From Streptomyces rimosus subsp. rimosus (GTDB lineage: Bacteria; Actinomycetota; Actinomycetes; Streptomycetales; Streptomycetaceae), in contig NZ_JOCQ01000040.1 of assembly GCF_000720725.1 (NCBI RefSeq), positions 101,517 to 165,516 of the forward strand: DNA of 64,000 bases, given 5' to 3'. This document shows, piece by piece, positions 15,314 through 21,712 of this stretch. Within the stretch, counting starts at the first letter, position 1; each line of letters opens with the position of its first letter. A program made the translations under genes and the position numbers. The notes under the pieces are model-generated. The model did no database searches. It had not been told where the DNA came from and worked only from the letters and a program-made list of their open reading frames with translations.

Positions 15314-16149
15314 TGGCCGCACCCCTGTCCGCCGCCGCGTTCCTCGCCGCGCTCCGAGCCGAGGGCGTCAAGGTTGTCGAGGTCGGCTCCTGGCGTACCC
15401 ACACGCGCACGGCGTCGTCGCGGCCATGGGGCCCGGTGAACGGCGTTGTCATCCACCACACCGTGTCTTCCGGGACCGCATCGTCCGTACAGCTCTGCCG
15501 CGACGGCTACAGCAGCCTGCCCGGCCCGCTGTGCCACGGCGTCATCGACAAGCAGGGCGTCGTGCACCTCGTCGGCTACGGCCGCGCGAACCACGCCGGC
15601 GGTGGCGACCCGGCCGTCCTCCAGCAGGTCATCGACGAGTTCTACGGCACCGCGCCGTCCCGCCCGACGAAGGGCAACGCCAACGGCGTTGACGGCAACG
15701 CGCGCTTCTACGGCTTCGAGTGCATCAACCTCGGCGACGGCAAGGACCCGTGGCCCGCCGCGCAGCTCGACGCGATCGAGCGCGTCTCGGCGGCGATCTG
15801 CCGGGCGCACGGCTGGTCCGCGAAGTCGGTGATCGGGCACCTGGAGTGGTCCGCCGACAAGGTCGACCCGCGCGGCTTCACCATGCCCGACATGCGCGCC
15901 CGCATCGCCCGGCGGCTCGCAGGCGAGCCCGGCACACCTACTACTCCCGAGGAGACGAACGTGGCACTCACTGACGCTGAGATCAAGCGCATTTGGGCTT
16001 ACCGCCTGGTCAGCCCCACCGACACCGACGCCGACAACACGAGGGAAGCCGGGACTTTCCTGCGCTACGCCGACCAGCGCCAAGCCGACCTCGTCGCCCG
16101 CCTGGAGCGCATCGAGGCCGCCCTCAAGAAGCTCACCGACGAGAGCTGA
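15313..16149 (+). CDS. Endolysin: N-acetylmuramoyl-L-alanine amidase (PGRP/amidase_2)
   Basis: A 278-aa protein. The catalytic domain covers about residues 30-205: NGVVIHHTVSS contains a zinc-binding His pair, GYGRANHAGGG follows, and GHLEWSADKVDPRGF carries the distal zinc His. It cleaves the bond between MurNAc and L-Ala in the host wall. After a Thr/Pro linker (GEPGTPTTPEET) comes a helical C-terminal piece (DAEIKRIWAYRLVSP, then LVARLERIEAALKKL). That end is shared by many Streptomyces phage lysins and may help cell-wall targeting or oligomerisation. ATG 15313 has GAGGAGGCG in front. Confidence 0.9.
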   Translation: MAAPLSAAAFLAALRAEGVKVVEVGSWRTHTRTASSRPWGPVNGVVIHHTVSSGTASSVQLCRDGYSSLPGPLCHGVIDKQGVVHLVGYGRANHAGGGDPAVLQQVIDEFYGTAPSRPTKGNANGVDGNARFYGFECINLGDGKDPWPAAQLDAIERVSAAICRAHGWSAKSVIGHLEWSADKVDPRGFTMPDMRARIARRLAGEPGTPTTPEETNVALTDAEIKRIWAYRLVSPTDTDADNTREAGTFLRYADQRQADLVARLERIEAALKKLTDES

Positions 16150-16160
16150 GGGAGCCCCTG

Positions 16161-16715
16161 ATGGCCGCCATCGACTATGACCTGGAGTTTTTGGAGGACG
16201 GCCGCACCATCGAGCTGATCTCAATCGGCATGGTGTGCGACGACGGACGCGAGTACTACGCCGTCAACCGTGACATGCCAGTTCGGAAGATCCGCAAGCA
16301 CAAGTGGCTGATGGAGAACGTCGTTCCGGGCTTGCCGAAGGGACAGGGCGATCGACGCAATCACGTGCCGAAGTCCTGGCTGTTCGACTACGTCGACCCG
16401 GTCGTGAAGCGCCGCGAGCGGATCGCCGACGAGGTCGTGGACTTCATCCACGCCACCGGGCGCGACGTCGAACTGTGGGCGAACTACGGCGCCTACGACC
16501 ACGTATGCCTGGCTCAGCTCTGGGGCCGGATGATCGATCTCCCCAAGGGCGTTCCGATGTTCACCTGCGACATCCAGCAGGAGCGCGCCCGGCTCGGACT
16601 CGCCTGGGACGACCTACCTCAGCAGGAATCCGGAGAGCACAACGCGCTCGCCGACGCCCGCCACAACCAGACCGTCCGGCGCTGGCTCGCCGAACGCGCA
16701 CAGAACGGAGCCTGA
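16161..16715 (+). CDS. 3'-5' exoribonuclease, RNase AS-like (DEDD)
   Basis: A 184-aa protein. The start YDLEFLEDGRTIELISIGMV, then DDGREYYAVN and HNALADARHN near the end, match the DEDD exonuclease family of mycobacterial polyadenylate-specific RNase AS. Asp and Glu in the first motif and the C-terminal His/Asp are the metal ligands. In hosts this enzyme trims poly(A)-rich RNA; phage copies are known in actinophages. It sits between endolysin and holin, one base before the next ATG. Confidence 0.8.
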   Translation: MAAIDYDLEFLEDGRTIELISIGMVCDDGREYYAVNRDMPVRKIRKHKWLMENVVPGLPKGQGDRRNHVPKSWLFDYVDPVVKRRERIADEVVDFIHATGRDVELWANYGAYDHVCLAQLWGRMIDLPKGVPMFTCDIQQERARLGLAWDDLPQQESGEHNALADARHNQTVRRWLAERAQNGA

Positions 16716-16716
16716 T

Positions 16717-16959
16717 ATGGCCACCGCACCCGTCGAAGCGAAGGTCAAGGCGGCCACCACCAGTACCTTCGTCGCCTCCCTGATCCTCGCCGTCCTCAAC
16801 GCCGTCAGCGCCGACAGCACCCTGCTGGACCCGCTGCCGGGCTGGCTGCAGGCCGTCATCGTGGCGCTCGTGCCCACCGCGGTCACCTACCTGGCCGCAT
16901 GGCAGGCCCGGCACACCCCGCGCCCGGCCCCTGTCGAGCCGCCCGTACAGGGACTCTGA
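16717..16959 (+). CDS. Holin-like small membrane protein
   Basis: An 80-aa protein with two predicted membrane segments (STFVASLILAVLNAVSA and LQAVIVALVPTAVTYLAAW), a short charged N-terminus and a Pro-rich tail. This is the standard build of actinophage holins, and it lies just after the endolysin block. It would form membrane lesions that trigger lysis. Its stop overlaps the ATG of the next gene. Confidence 0.72.
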   Translation: MATAPVEAKVKAATTSTFVASLILAVLNAVSADSTLLDPLPGWLQAVIVALVPTAVTYLAAWQARHTPRPAPVEPPVQGL

Positions 16960-17399
16960 TGTGCACGGCGGCCCGGCGACTGCGTGAGCACCTGGGTCGC
17001 CGCGGCGCGTTCCTGCTGATCCTCGGCACTGGGAAGGCCTGCTGGGGCTTGAGCTTCATCATCGAACCCCAGCCGAATCCTGTCGGCCTTGACCTGCTTA
17101 CCCGCGTCGCGCCGCTGCACTGCTGGGCCTGGCTGTGGATCGTCGCCGGACTCACCATGCTCGTCTGTGCGTTCCTGAGAGTCGGCCGGGACGGGCTCGG
17201 CTTCGCGGTCGCCCTCGTACCCCCCACCACGTGGGCCACCGCCTACACCGTCGCCGTCGTCAGCGGCGAATATCCGCGCGGCGGGTACGCCGCCATCTGG
17301 TACCTGACCTCGCACGTCGGGGTCATCCTGTGGGCGGCGACGGTGCCCGAGCACTCGGTCCCCCCAGCGCCGCGCGCCCGGAGAGGCAAGGGCGCATGA
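16959..17399 (+). CDS. Four-helix membrane protein, unknown function
   Basis: A 146-aa protein with about four membrane segments (RGAFLLILGTGKACWGLSF, then WAWLWIVAGLTMLVCAFL, FAVALVPPTTWATAYTVAVV, AAIWYLTSHVGVILWAA). ATG overlaps the holin stop and its own end overlaps the next gene, so the three small membrane genes form one translationally coupled set. It could be a second holin or an antiholin; not assigned. Confidence 0.68.
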   Translation: MCTAARRLREHLGRRGAFLLILGTGKACWGLSFIIEPQPNPVGLDLLTRVAPLHCWAWLWIVAGLTMLVCAFLRVGRDGLGFAVALVPPTTWATAYTVAVVSGEYPRGGYAAIWYLTSHVGVILWAATVPEHSVPPAPRARRGKGA

Positions 17400-17755
17400 G
17401 TATCTGGGCAGGGCTGGTAGCCGCGTTCGGCACGCTGGGCATGGTCCTGGCCGGTTGGTTCGCCGCGCGAGCCACACGGGCCGCAGCATCGGCCACCGCC
17501 GAGGCTACCCGGGCCGCGGCGCAAGCCGCGGCGGAGCCGGCACAGCGTGAGCGGGACCTCGCCGCGTTCCAGGCGATCCGGGACGACATGCAGGAGGAGG
17601 TCCGGGAGTTGCGCACGGAGACGACTCGCCTGCGCGCGATCGTAAGGTCGTTCGCCAGCTACGTGGGGGAGCTGACTCTGCAGATGCGGGCCGGCGGCAT
17701 CGACCCGTCCGCCCCGCCGCCCCTCGTCGACGAGTACAACCGCACCGGAGTGTGA
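17396..17755 (+). CDS. Membrane-anchored coiled-coil protein in the lysis cassette
   Basis: A 119-aa protein. One membrane helix at residues about 4-21 (WAGLVAAFGTLGMVLAGWF) is followed by a long Ala/Arg/Glu-rich helix (about 25-95) with heptad-like spacing (DDMQEEVRELRTETTRLRAI). This N-in/C-out layout recalls holin-like or spanin-like accessory lysis proteins. ATG overlaps the previous stop (ATGA). Confidence 0.65.
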   Translation: MSIWAGLVAAFGTLGMVLAGWFAARATRAAASATAEATRAAAQAAAEPAQRERDLAAFQAIRDDMQEEVRELRTETTRLRAIVRSFASYVGELTLQMRAGGIDPSAPPPLVDEYNRTGV

Positions 17756-17756
17756 C

Positions 17757-17915
17757 ATGCCCGACCAGCCTGTACCGCAGCCCGCGGAGCCGCGCGTCGA
17801 CGAAACCGCCGGGGACATCGGCTCGCTGGTGCGCCTCGGCGTCGTCGACCCGCCGCCCGTACCGTCACCCGAGCCGCCGCCACCGCCCACCGAGACGCTC
17901 GACGCGCCCTCATGA
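17757..17915 (+). CDS. Small proline-rich phage protein
   Basis: A 52-aa ORF starting 1 nt after the previous stop. It has a short helix-like piece (ETAGDIGSLVRLGVVD) and then a Pro-rich tail (PPPVPSPEPPPPPTETL). It lies inside the lysis operon and ends 3 nt before a strong terminator, which supports it as a translated gene. Function unknown. Confidence 0.55.
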   Translation: MPDQPVPQPAEPRVDETAGDIGSLVRLGVVDPPPVPSPEPPPPPTETLDAPS

Positions 17916-17918
17916 CCT

Positions 17919-17952
17919 GCGCCCCGCTCCTGCTTCGGCAAGGGCGGGGCGC
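17919..17952. terminator. Bidirectional terminator between late operon and accessory genes
   Basis: GCGCCCCGC and GCGGGGCGC form a perfect 9-bp stem around TCCTGCTTCGGCAAGG. It separates the + strand lysis genes from the - strand accessory gene that ends at 17,974. Confidence 0.75.
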
Positions 17953-17973
17953 TTCGTCGTGTCCGTGTCTGCG

Positions 17974-18432
17974 TCAGGCATCGACTGTGGTGGCGTAGCT
18001 GCGCCAGCCCATGCGCGCTGCCTCGGCGTTCAGTGTCTCGCGCCATCCCTGCGGTGGCGCGTGGTTCGGGTCCTCGCCGTCGCCCCTGTAGTAGAGGAAC
18101 GGGCGGTCATCGGACCAGGTCATGAGGTCGATACCGAGCCGCTCCGCGTCGGTGAGCAGCACGTCGATGGCGGCAGTGAGCCCGTTGACGGTCGTACCGG
18201 GGCGGTAAGGGGTGCTGGGGATGTTGACGTCGGTCACGAAGTAGCGGGTCTCCAGGTGGCCTTGCGTGGAGACCTGCCCTTCCGCGACGTCGTCGTCGGC
18301 GTGCCCGTCGTCGAAAAACTCCAGGGACGCCTTCCAGCCGGGGAACGCCTGGCCGTTGGTGGTCCGGGCCTGCGGCGACCATGTCACCGTGATGCCGACG
18401 GACCAGTACCCGCCGCTCCTTTTGCTGATCAT
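17974..18432 (-). CDS. Prophage accessory protein, unknown function
   Basis: A 152-aa protein. It looks like a soluble alpha/beta protein: WSVGITVTWSPQARTTNGQA near the start, GHLETRYFVTDV in the middle, and a C-terminal segment with PPQGWRETLNAEAARMGWRS. I do not recognise the family. It is transcribed from the 18,747 gene's direction, with 9 nt between the two, so they probably share a promoter. Confidence 0.65.
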   Translation of the reverse strand: MISKRSGGYWSVGITVTWSPQARTTNGQAFPGWKASLEFFDDGHADDDVAEGQVSTQGHLETRYFVTDVNIPSTPYRPGTTVNGLTAAIDVLLTDAERLGIDLMTWSDDRPFLYYRGDGEDPNHAPPQGWRETLNAEAARMGWRSYATTVDA

Positions 18433-18441
18433 GCCGGTCTC

Positions 18442-18747
18442 CTACTTCTCTCGGTGGTGGCGATTGGTGTGGTTGCGGATGCTGGCGGGTGCGCCGACGT
18501 ACTCGCAGTGCGGGCATTCGCCCCACGCCCCGACCTCGACGGCCTTGGCACTGAGGGAGTGGCCGGGTCCGTAGCCGTGTTTGTGGAGTAGCTGGGCTAC
18601 GGAGGAGCCGTATTCGACGGCGAGGAGGGCGGCTTCGGCGGTCTTGTCGTGGCCGCGGGCGAAGAAGCTGCCGAGGCCGACCGTGGTGCCGCAGCCGCAC
18701 CAGCAGGTGCCGGTGGGGATGAGGCGGGGGAGTTCGCTGCTTGACAT
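18442..18747 (-). CDS. Small Cys-rich protein with a zinc-finger-like C-terminus
   Basis: A 101-aa protein. The N-terminal CWCGCGTTVGLGSFFARGHD and the C-terminal CPHCEYVGAPASIRNHTNRH (C2H2-like spacing) suggest metal binding at both ends. Similar small proteins occur in Streptomyces phages and plasmids. The start at 18747 has no obvious Shine-Dalgarno site; instead a 45-bp perfect palindrome begins 4 nt upstream, which probably controls this two-gene unit. Confidence 0.7.
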   Translation of the reverse strand: MSSSELPRLIPTGTCWCGCGTTVGLGSFFARGHDKTAEAALLAVEYGSSVAQLLHKHGYGPGHSLSAKAVEVGAWGECPHCEYVGAPASIRNHTNRHHREK

Positions 18748-18750
18748 GCT

Positions 18751-18795
18751 TCATGGTACCCATTCTTGAAGCTCTTTCAAGAATGGGTACCATGA
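18751..18795. promoter_or_regulatory. 45-bp perfect hyphenated palindrome (probable operator)
   Basis: The arms TCATGGTACCCATTCTTGAA and TTCAAGAATGGGTACCATGA are exact inverted copies (20 bp each) around the 5-nt centre GCTCT. It lies 4 nt upstream of the start at 18,747 (- strand). The arms contain the half-site GTACCCA/TGGGTAC, which also makes up the palindrome next to the XRE repressor gene. There is no T tract, so an operator is more likely than a terminator. Confidence 0.75.
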
Positions 18796-18883
18796 TTATT
18801 CCTCGCCTATCACGGCAACTTGTCGCATGGTCGCGCGAAATGATGTCCGGTGGCGTGCCGCGCCGAAGGTGACGGCCGTTGCG

Positions 18884-19105
18884 TCACGCGCTGCTGAGGC
18901 TCGGCCCGCCGTAGTCGTGCGGCCGTCCGCCGCGCCATTCCACCCAGGAGGGATCGTCGAGCAGGGGCTCGGCGTCGGGCAGCCCGGCCCGCCGCAGGAA
19001 CTCCACGACGTCGGCATCGGAGTGCGCGAGGCCGAGGATCGTGCCGTCCACGCGCACCCGCCTGCCCCCGGTCGGGCTCGGCTCCTGGATCACGATGCGC
19101 GCCAT
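18884..19105 (-). CDS. Small conserved actinobacterial protein, unknown function
   Basis: A 73-aa protein with an ATG at 19105. The sequence RVRVDGTILGLAHSDADVVE followed by FLRRAGLPDAEPLLDDPSWV is of a kind I associate with small Streptomyces and prophage proteins. It ends in WRGGRPHDYGG. Longer upstream extensions in the same frame lack a good start. Function unknown. Confidence 0.62.
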   Translation of the reverse strand: MARIVIQEPSPTGGRRVRVDGTILGLAHSDADVVEFLRRAGLPDAEPLLDDPSWVEWRGGRPHDYGGPSLSSA

Positions 19106-19146
19106 GACACCAGCGTGCGGGAGGCCGGAGCCGGGCGCATCCGGGG

Positions 19147-19329
19147 CTACTGCGGGGCGGGGCGCTCCGGCAGCTCGACGCCGGGGCGGTGCACGTACCA
19201 CTCCATGAAGTGCCGGAGTTCGGCGGAGCGGTCGCTGCCGACTTGATCGGCCGCGGTGCCGAAGTCCTCCCATAGCTGGTCGGGGATTCGGCGGATTCCG
19301 CGGAGTTTTTCGCTGTGCTGGTTGGCCAT
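19147..19329 (-). CDS. Ribbon-helix-helix-like small DNA-binding protein
   Basis: A 60-aa protein. RGIRRIPDQLWEDFGTAADQ, then a turn (VGSDRS) and the helix AELRHFMEWYV, fits the strand-helix-helix pattern of CopG/Arc-type regulators. GGGAAGA precedes the ATG at a suitable distance. The gene is divergent from 19,424, with two near-identical palindromes between them, so autoregulation is likely. The fold is inferred from the pattern only. Confidence 0.6.
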   Translation of the reverse strand: MANQHSEKLRGIRRIPDQLWEDFGTAADQVGSDRSAELRHFMEWYVHRPGVELPERPAPQ

Positions 19330-19345
19330 GGAGAAATCTTCCCAG

Positions 19346-19405
19346 GGTGGTTGACCACCTGTCCAGAGTGTGTCACCTTGGAGATATCAAGGTGGTTAAC
19401 CACCT
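19346..19405. promoter_or_regulatory. Twin palindromic operators in a divergent promoter region
   Basis: GGTGGT-TG-ACCACC (19,346-19,359) and AGGTGGTTAACCACCT (19,390-19,405) are two copies of the same palindrome with centres 45 bp apart. Between them CACCTTG (19,374-19,380) and CAAGGTG (19,388-19,394) form a further inverted repeat. One operator abuts each divergent gene. Confidence 0.75.
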
Positions 19406-19423
19406 CGGAACTGGGGAGACATC

Positions 19424-19765
19424 ATGGCCGTGCACCTCGTCACCTACACCGCGCAGACCGCCACCGGCCCCGAGACGCGCATCGGCCGCGTCCTCAGCCC
19501 CCGCACCCGCCCCTCCTGGAAGGACTGCCACGAGCAGCTCGACGGATTCACCGGCCGCGGCACCTACCTCGGCACCGAACCGCAGTACACGCTCAACTAC
19601 CGAACCCCCTCCGGGCCCCAGACCAGGACCATCAGTTCGAGCGGAGTCCAAGTAGTCGGCAAAGTCGTCATGAGCCTCGCCGACCGCGGGCAGGCATGGG
19701 ACATCCAGGTACTGAACGCCGACGGCAGCGACGTCACCTTCGAGTTCGCCTGTTTCCGGGACTGA
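19424..19765 (+). CDS. Prophage accessory protein, unknown function
   Basis: A 113-aa protein with an ATG behind GGGGAGACATC. It is mainly beta strand (HLVTYTAQTATGPETRIGRV, then TRTISSSGVQVVGKVVMSLA). Divergent from the ribbon-helix-helix-like gene and preceded by the second operator. No family recognised. A GC-rich hairpin follows at 19,806. Confidence 0.65.
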   Translation: MAVHLVTYTAQTATGPETRIGRVLSPRTRPSWKDCHEQLDGFTGRGTYLGTEPQYTLNYRTPSGPQTRTISSSGVQVVGKVVMSLADRGQAWDIQVLNADGSDVTFEFACFRD

Positions 19766-19805
19766 ACAAACCGAAGAAGCCTCGCGACCTGCCACACTCA
19801 GACCA

Positions 19806-19837
19806 GGCCCCGCCCCGATCCCCCGTGCGGCGGGGCC
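19806..19837 (+). terminator. GC-rich hairpin
   Basis: GGCCCCGCC and GGCGGGGCC make a perfect 9-bp stem around a 14-nt loop, about 40 nt after the stop at 19,765. No T tract follows, so it may only partly terminate before the next gene. Confidence 0.5.
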
Positions 19838-19861
19838 GCCTCCGCTCCCGAGGAGAGCGCC

Positions 19862-20092
19862 ATGCCGCTACCCGTCGCCATCGCCTTCACCGTCGTCCTG
19901 GCCGTTGAGATGTTGTGGCTCATCGCCTCGATGACCGCATCCCTGCACCTCGGCAGCACGGGCCCGCTCTGGCTCTGCTGGCCCGCCCGCTTCTGGGACG
20001 CCGTACACAGCCGATCCGCCGCCCTGCGCCCGCCCCGCCCCGACTACACGCGTATCGCCCGCCTGGAGCGGGAGCTGGGCATCGGCGGCTGA
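19862..20092 (+). CDS. Small membrane protein, unknown function
   Basis: A 76-aa protein; ATG at 19862 follows GAGGAGAGCGCC. One long hydrophobic segment (AIAFTVVLAVEMLWLIASMT) is followed by a Trp-rich stretch and a basic C-terminal helix (DYTRIARLERELGIGG). Type and location suggest a prophage-encoded membrane accessory protein. Confidence 0.62.
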   Translation: MPLPVAIAFTVVLAVEMLWLIASMTASLHLGSTGPLWLCWPARFWDAVHSRSAALRPPRPDYTRIARLERELGIGG

Positions 20093-20222
20093 CCGGCGTT
20101 GTCAGTGCCCGCCCGTACCCTCAACTCAACACATCAACTGTGTGCACTCAAGCTGGGAGTGCTGCTCGAACCGCCCCGCCGGAACAGCGCCCGCGCGGGG
20201 CGGACGGCTACCTGGAGGACCC

Positions 20223-20585
20223 GTGGACGATCTGGTGCAGTTCTTGCGCGACCGGCTCGACGAAGACGAAGCGGTGGCGCGCGCCTGTGCGGGCGATGGC
20301 GGCTGGGACGCAAGCAACATCGCCATCTATGGCCCCGATCTCGCGCCGGAAGTGCGCGAGCACATGGCCCGCCACGACCCGGCCCGCGTCCTCGCCGAGG
20401 TCGAAGCCAAACGGCAGATCATCGAACTGTGCGAGCCGCCATTGGTCGACGTGACCGGTTACGGCCCGGTTGAGAGTCGCGACTACATCCCTGGCGAAGG
20501 GGAGGCATGGGGGCTGCCAGTCCTCAAGCGACTTGCCCTGCCCTACGCCAACCACCCCGACTATCGCGAGGAGTGGCGGCCGTAG
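20223..20585 (+). CDS. DUF6221-like protein
   Basis: A 120-aa protein with a GTG start after CCTGGAGGACCC. The N-terminus (MDDLVQFLRDRLDEDEAVAR) and the middle segment (HMARHDPARVLAEVEAKRQI) are the hallmark of DUF6221, common in Streptomyces phages and mobile elements. The C-terminus (LKRLALPYANHPDYREEWRP) also fits. Function of the family is unknown. Confidence 0.8.
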   Translation: MDDLVQFLRDRLDEDEAVARACAGDGGWDASNIAIYGPDLAPEVREHMARHDPARVLAEVEAKRQIIELCEPPLVDVTGYGPVESRDYIPGEGEAWGLPVLKRLALPYANHPDYREEWRP

Positions 20586-20789
20586 CTACTCGCCCTCGGG
20601 CTCGGGATGCCGCACGCGCCGCTTCAGCTCCCGCTCGACGTCGTACCGGCTCTGGCCAGTCGCCGCGGCGTGCGCGGTGACGGCGGCCTGGACGGCCTCG
20701 GCGGTGTCGGTGGTGAGCGCCCCGGCCTGAATCTCGGCCCAGGCGGCTTCTTCCAGCTTGATCAAATCGTCTGTGAGTTCGATAGCCAC
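20586..20789 (-). CDS. Small acidic helical protein, unknown function
   Basis: A 67-aa protein (ELTDDLIKLEEAAWAEIQAG, then AVTAHAAATGQSRYDVEREL). It ends directly against the stop of the opposing DUF6221 gene. It starts 9 nt after the stop of the 49-aa gene at 20,799, so they form a two-gene unit. Similar small helical proteins accompany phage regulators; no function known. Confidence 0.65.
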   Translation of the reverse strand: MAIELTDDLIKLEEAAWAEIQAGALTTDTAEAVQAAVTAHAAATGQSRYDVERELKRRVRHPEPEGE

Positions 20790-20798
20790 TGGCTGATA

Positions 20799-20948
20799 CT
20801 ACGCGGCCATGGCCAAATCCCGACGCACCGCCGCCACCCACGCCTCCAGCAGCCGCTCGTACTCCGCCTGCTCCTCCGGCCACAGCGGACGGCCGGCGCG
20901 GGACGCCATGAAGCAGCGGATCGCGTCGTTTGCCTCGGCGGTGGTCAT
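20799..20948 (-). CDS. 49-aa protein, unknown function
   Basis: ATG on the - strand at 20948, TAG at 20,801-20,799. The protein reads MTTAEANDAIRCFMASRAGR and continues to a helix with EYERLLEAWVAAVRRD. The codon pattern is typical for the organism and the gene is closely linked to the next one. It is probably real despite its size. Confidence 0.6.
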   Translation of the reverse strand: MTTAEANDAIRCFMASRAGRPLWPEEQAEYERLLEAWVAAVRRDLAMAA

Positions 20949-21099
20949 GCTGGGGATCTTACGGGCGGGCAGTGACAGCGAGATCGCGTTCCCCGGCGCT
21001 GGCCACGACCCGCGCGGTAAGTGACAGGTTCACACGGGGTGTAAAGAAAACACCAAGGGGAACCCGGCGCACACCTGGTGCATATGACAGGTAAGTTGT

Positions 21100-21357
21100 T
21101 CACTGGTCAACGGACGGCTCTGCGTCTCGCACGAGACGGTAGAGCGGAGTGCTCAGTGCGTCAGCGATCAGCAGGAGATAGTCCAGCGGGGGAGAGATGC
21201 GACCGTTCTCTATGCGACTGACCGTTTTACGGTCCAAACCTGACCGCTCGGCGAGCCTCTCCTGCGAGAGGCCGCGGTGACGGCGCGCGAGCCTGATCTG
21301 CTCGCCGATCGCCCTGCGCCTCGCGAGTAGCTCGGGGCGGGGAGGGTCGATCGGCAC
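21100..21357 (-). CDS. XRE-family transcriptional regulator (likely phage repressor)
   Basis: About 85 aa from the GTG at 21357 (longer in-frame extensions up to 21486 are possible but look non-coding). Helix-turn-helix: IGEQIRLARRHRGLSQERLA, then ERSGLDRKTVSRIENGRISP and LDYLLLIADALSTPLYRLV, a complete Cro/C1-type domain with little else. It lies at the far right of the prophage with the palindrome TGTACCCA-GT-TGGGTACA 34 nt upstream. A role as immunity repressor is likely but inferred. Confidence 0.75.
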   Translation of the reverse strand: MPIDPPRPELLARRRAIGEQIRLARRHRGLSQERLAERSGLDRKTVSRIENGRISPPLDYLLLIADALSTPLYRLVRDAEPSVDQ

Positions 21358-21390
21358 CCATTTACGGTGAATCGATCTTGGTCGAAAGTC

Positions 21391-21408
21391 TGTACCCAGT
21401 TGGGTACA
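21391..21408. promoter_or_regulatory. Palindrome upstream of the XRE repressor (probable operator)
   Basis: TGTACCCA-GT-TGGGTACA is an 8-bp perfect inverted repeat with a 2-nt centre. The half-site TGGGTAC recurs in both arms of the 45-bp palindrome at 18,751-18,795. Confidence 0.6.
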
Positions 21409-21712
21409 TCTCGCCTCGCGGGTAGGCCTGTCTTGAGCTGGGCCGCGAAGCGATCCAGTACGCCGGCCCCGGACCGCCAAGCCCACCTCCCAAGTGGGCG
21501 GTCTGGGGCCGGTCTCGGTTGATCAACTGGGAGATGAATGGGAAATCTGGGCGGCAGTTTCCTGCAATCGCCTACCCTGAAATGCAAGTAACTGGCAGGA
21601 ACGGCTACCCACAGGGTGATGGACGCGGAAGAGGCTGGACCCGCAGAGTGCGGGTCCAGCCTCGCCGTCGTCTGACGCTCAGCGCTGCGGCACCGCGCTG
21701 ACCTGGCAGTTC
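21409..21712. other. Prophage-chromosome junction region without convincing genes
   Basis: This stretch holds a long imperfect hairpin at 21,465-21,510 (GGCCCCGGACC with GGTCTGGGGCC outside, GCCCAC with GTGGGC inside). It also holds about 100 bp of lower G+C sequence at 21,520-21,600 and the terminator at 21,631-21,663. No tRNA gene, no integrase, and no repeat that I can call an att core. A 60-codon + strand frame at 21,519 has no recognisable content. Confidence 0.6.
21631..21663. terminator. Strong hairpin terminator
   Basis: GAGGCTGGACCCGCA and TGCGGGTCCAGCCTC form a perfect 15-bp stem with a GAG loop. It lies about 50 nt past the stop of the TerD-like gene (- strand) and probably terminates it. 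Confidence 0.8.

Larger units (their letters stand above)
1..21630. mobile_element. Prophage (siphovirus type), left end outside the window
   Basis: A continuous run of phage head, connector, tail and lysis genes on the + strand is followed by a control segment with an XRE repressor. The order (minor head protein, scaffold, decoration, capsid, connectors, tail tube, chaperones, tape measure, tail tip, endolysin, holin) is the standard one for long-tailed actinophages. The right boundary is only bracketed: the last phage-like gene starts at 21,357, and a terminator belonging to the next chromosomal gene lies at 21,631-21,663. I see no integrase, excisionase, tRNA gene or duplicated att core. 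Portal, terminase and integrase genes would be left of position 1 if the prophage is intact. Confidence 0.9.

Noticed and set aside
18107..18793. Long - strand ORF overlapping the two accessory genes in another frame
   Set aside because: Composition (Arg/His/Pro-rich, no pattern) is that of a shadow frame; the genes at 17,974 and 18,442 explain the region better.
21519..21701. 60-codon + strand ORF in the prophage-chromosome junction
   Set aside because: It overlaps a strong hairpin terminator, has no ribosome-binding site and shows no recognisable protein pattern.
21409..21712. Possible att site or tRNA gene at the prophage right end
   Set aside because: I found no tRNA-like cloverleaf, no GTTCGAATC-like arm and no repeated core; the left end is outside the window, so an att core cannot be tested.
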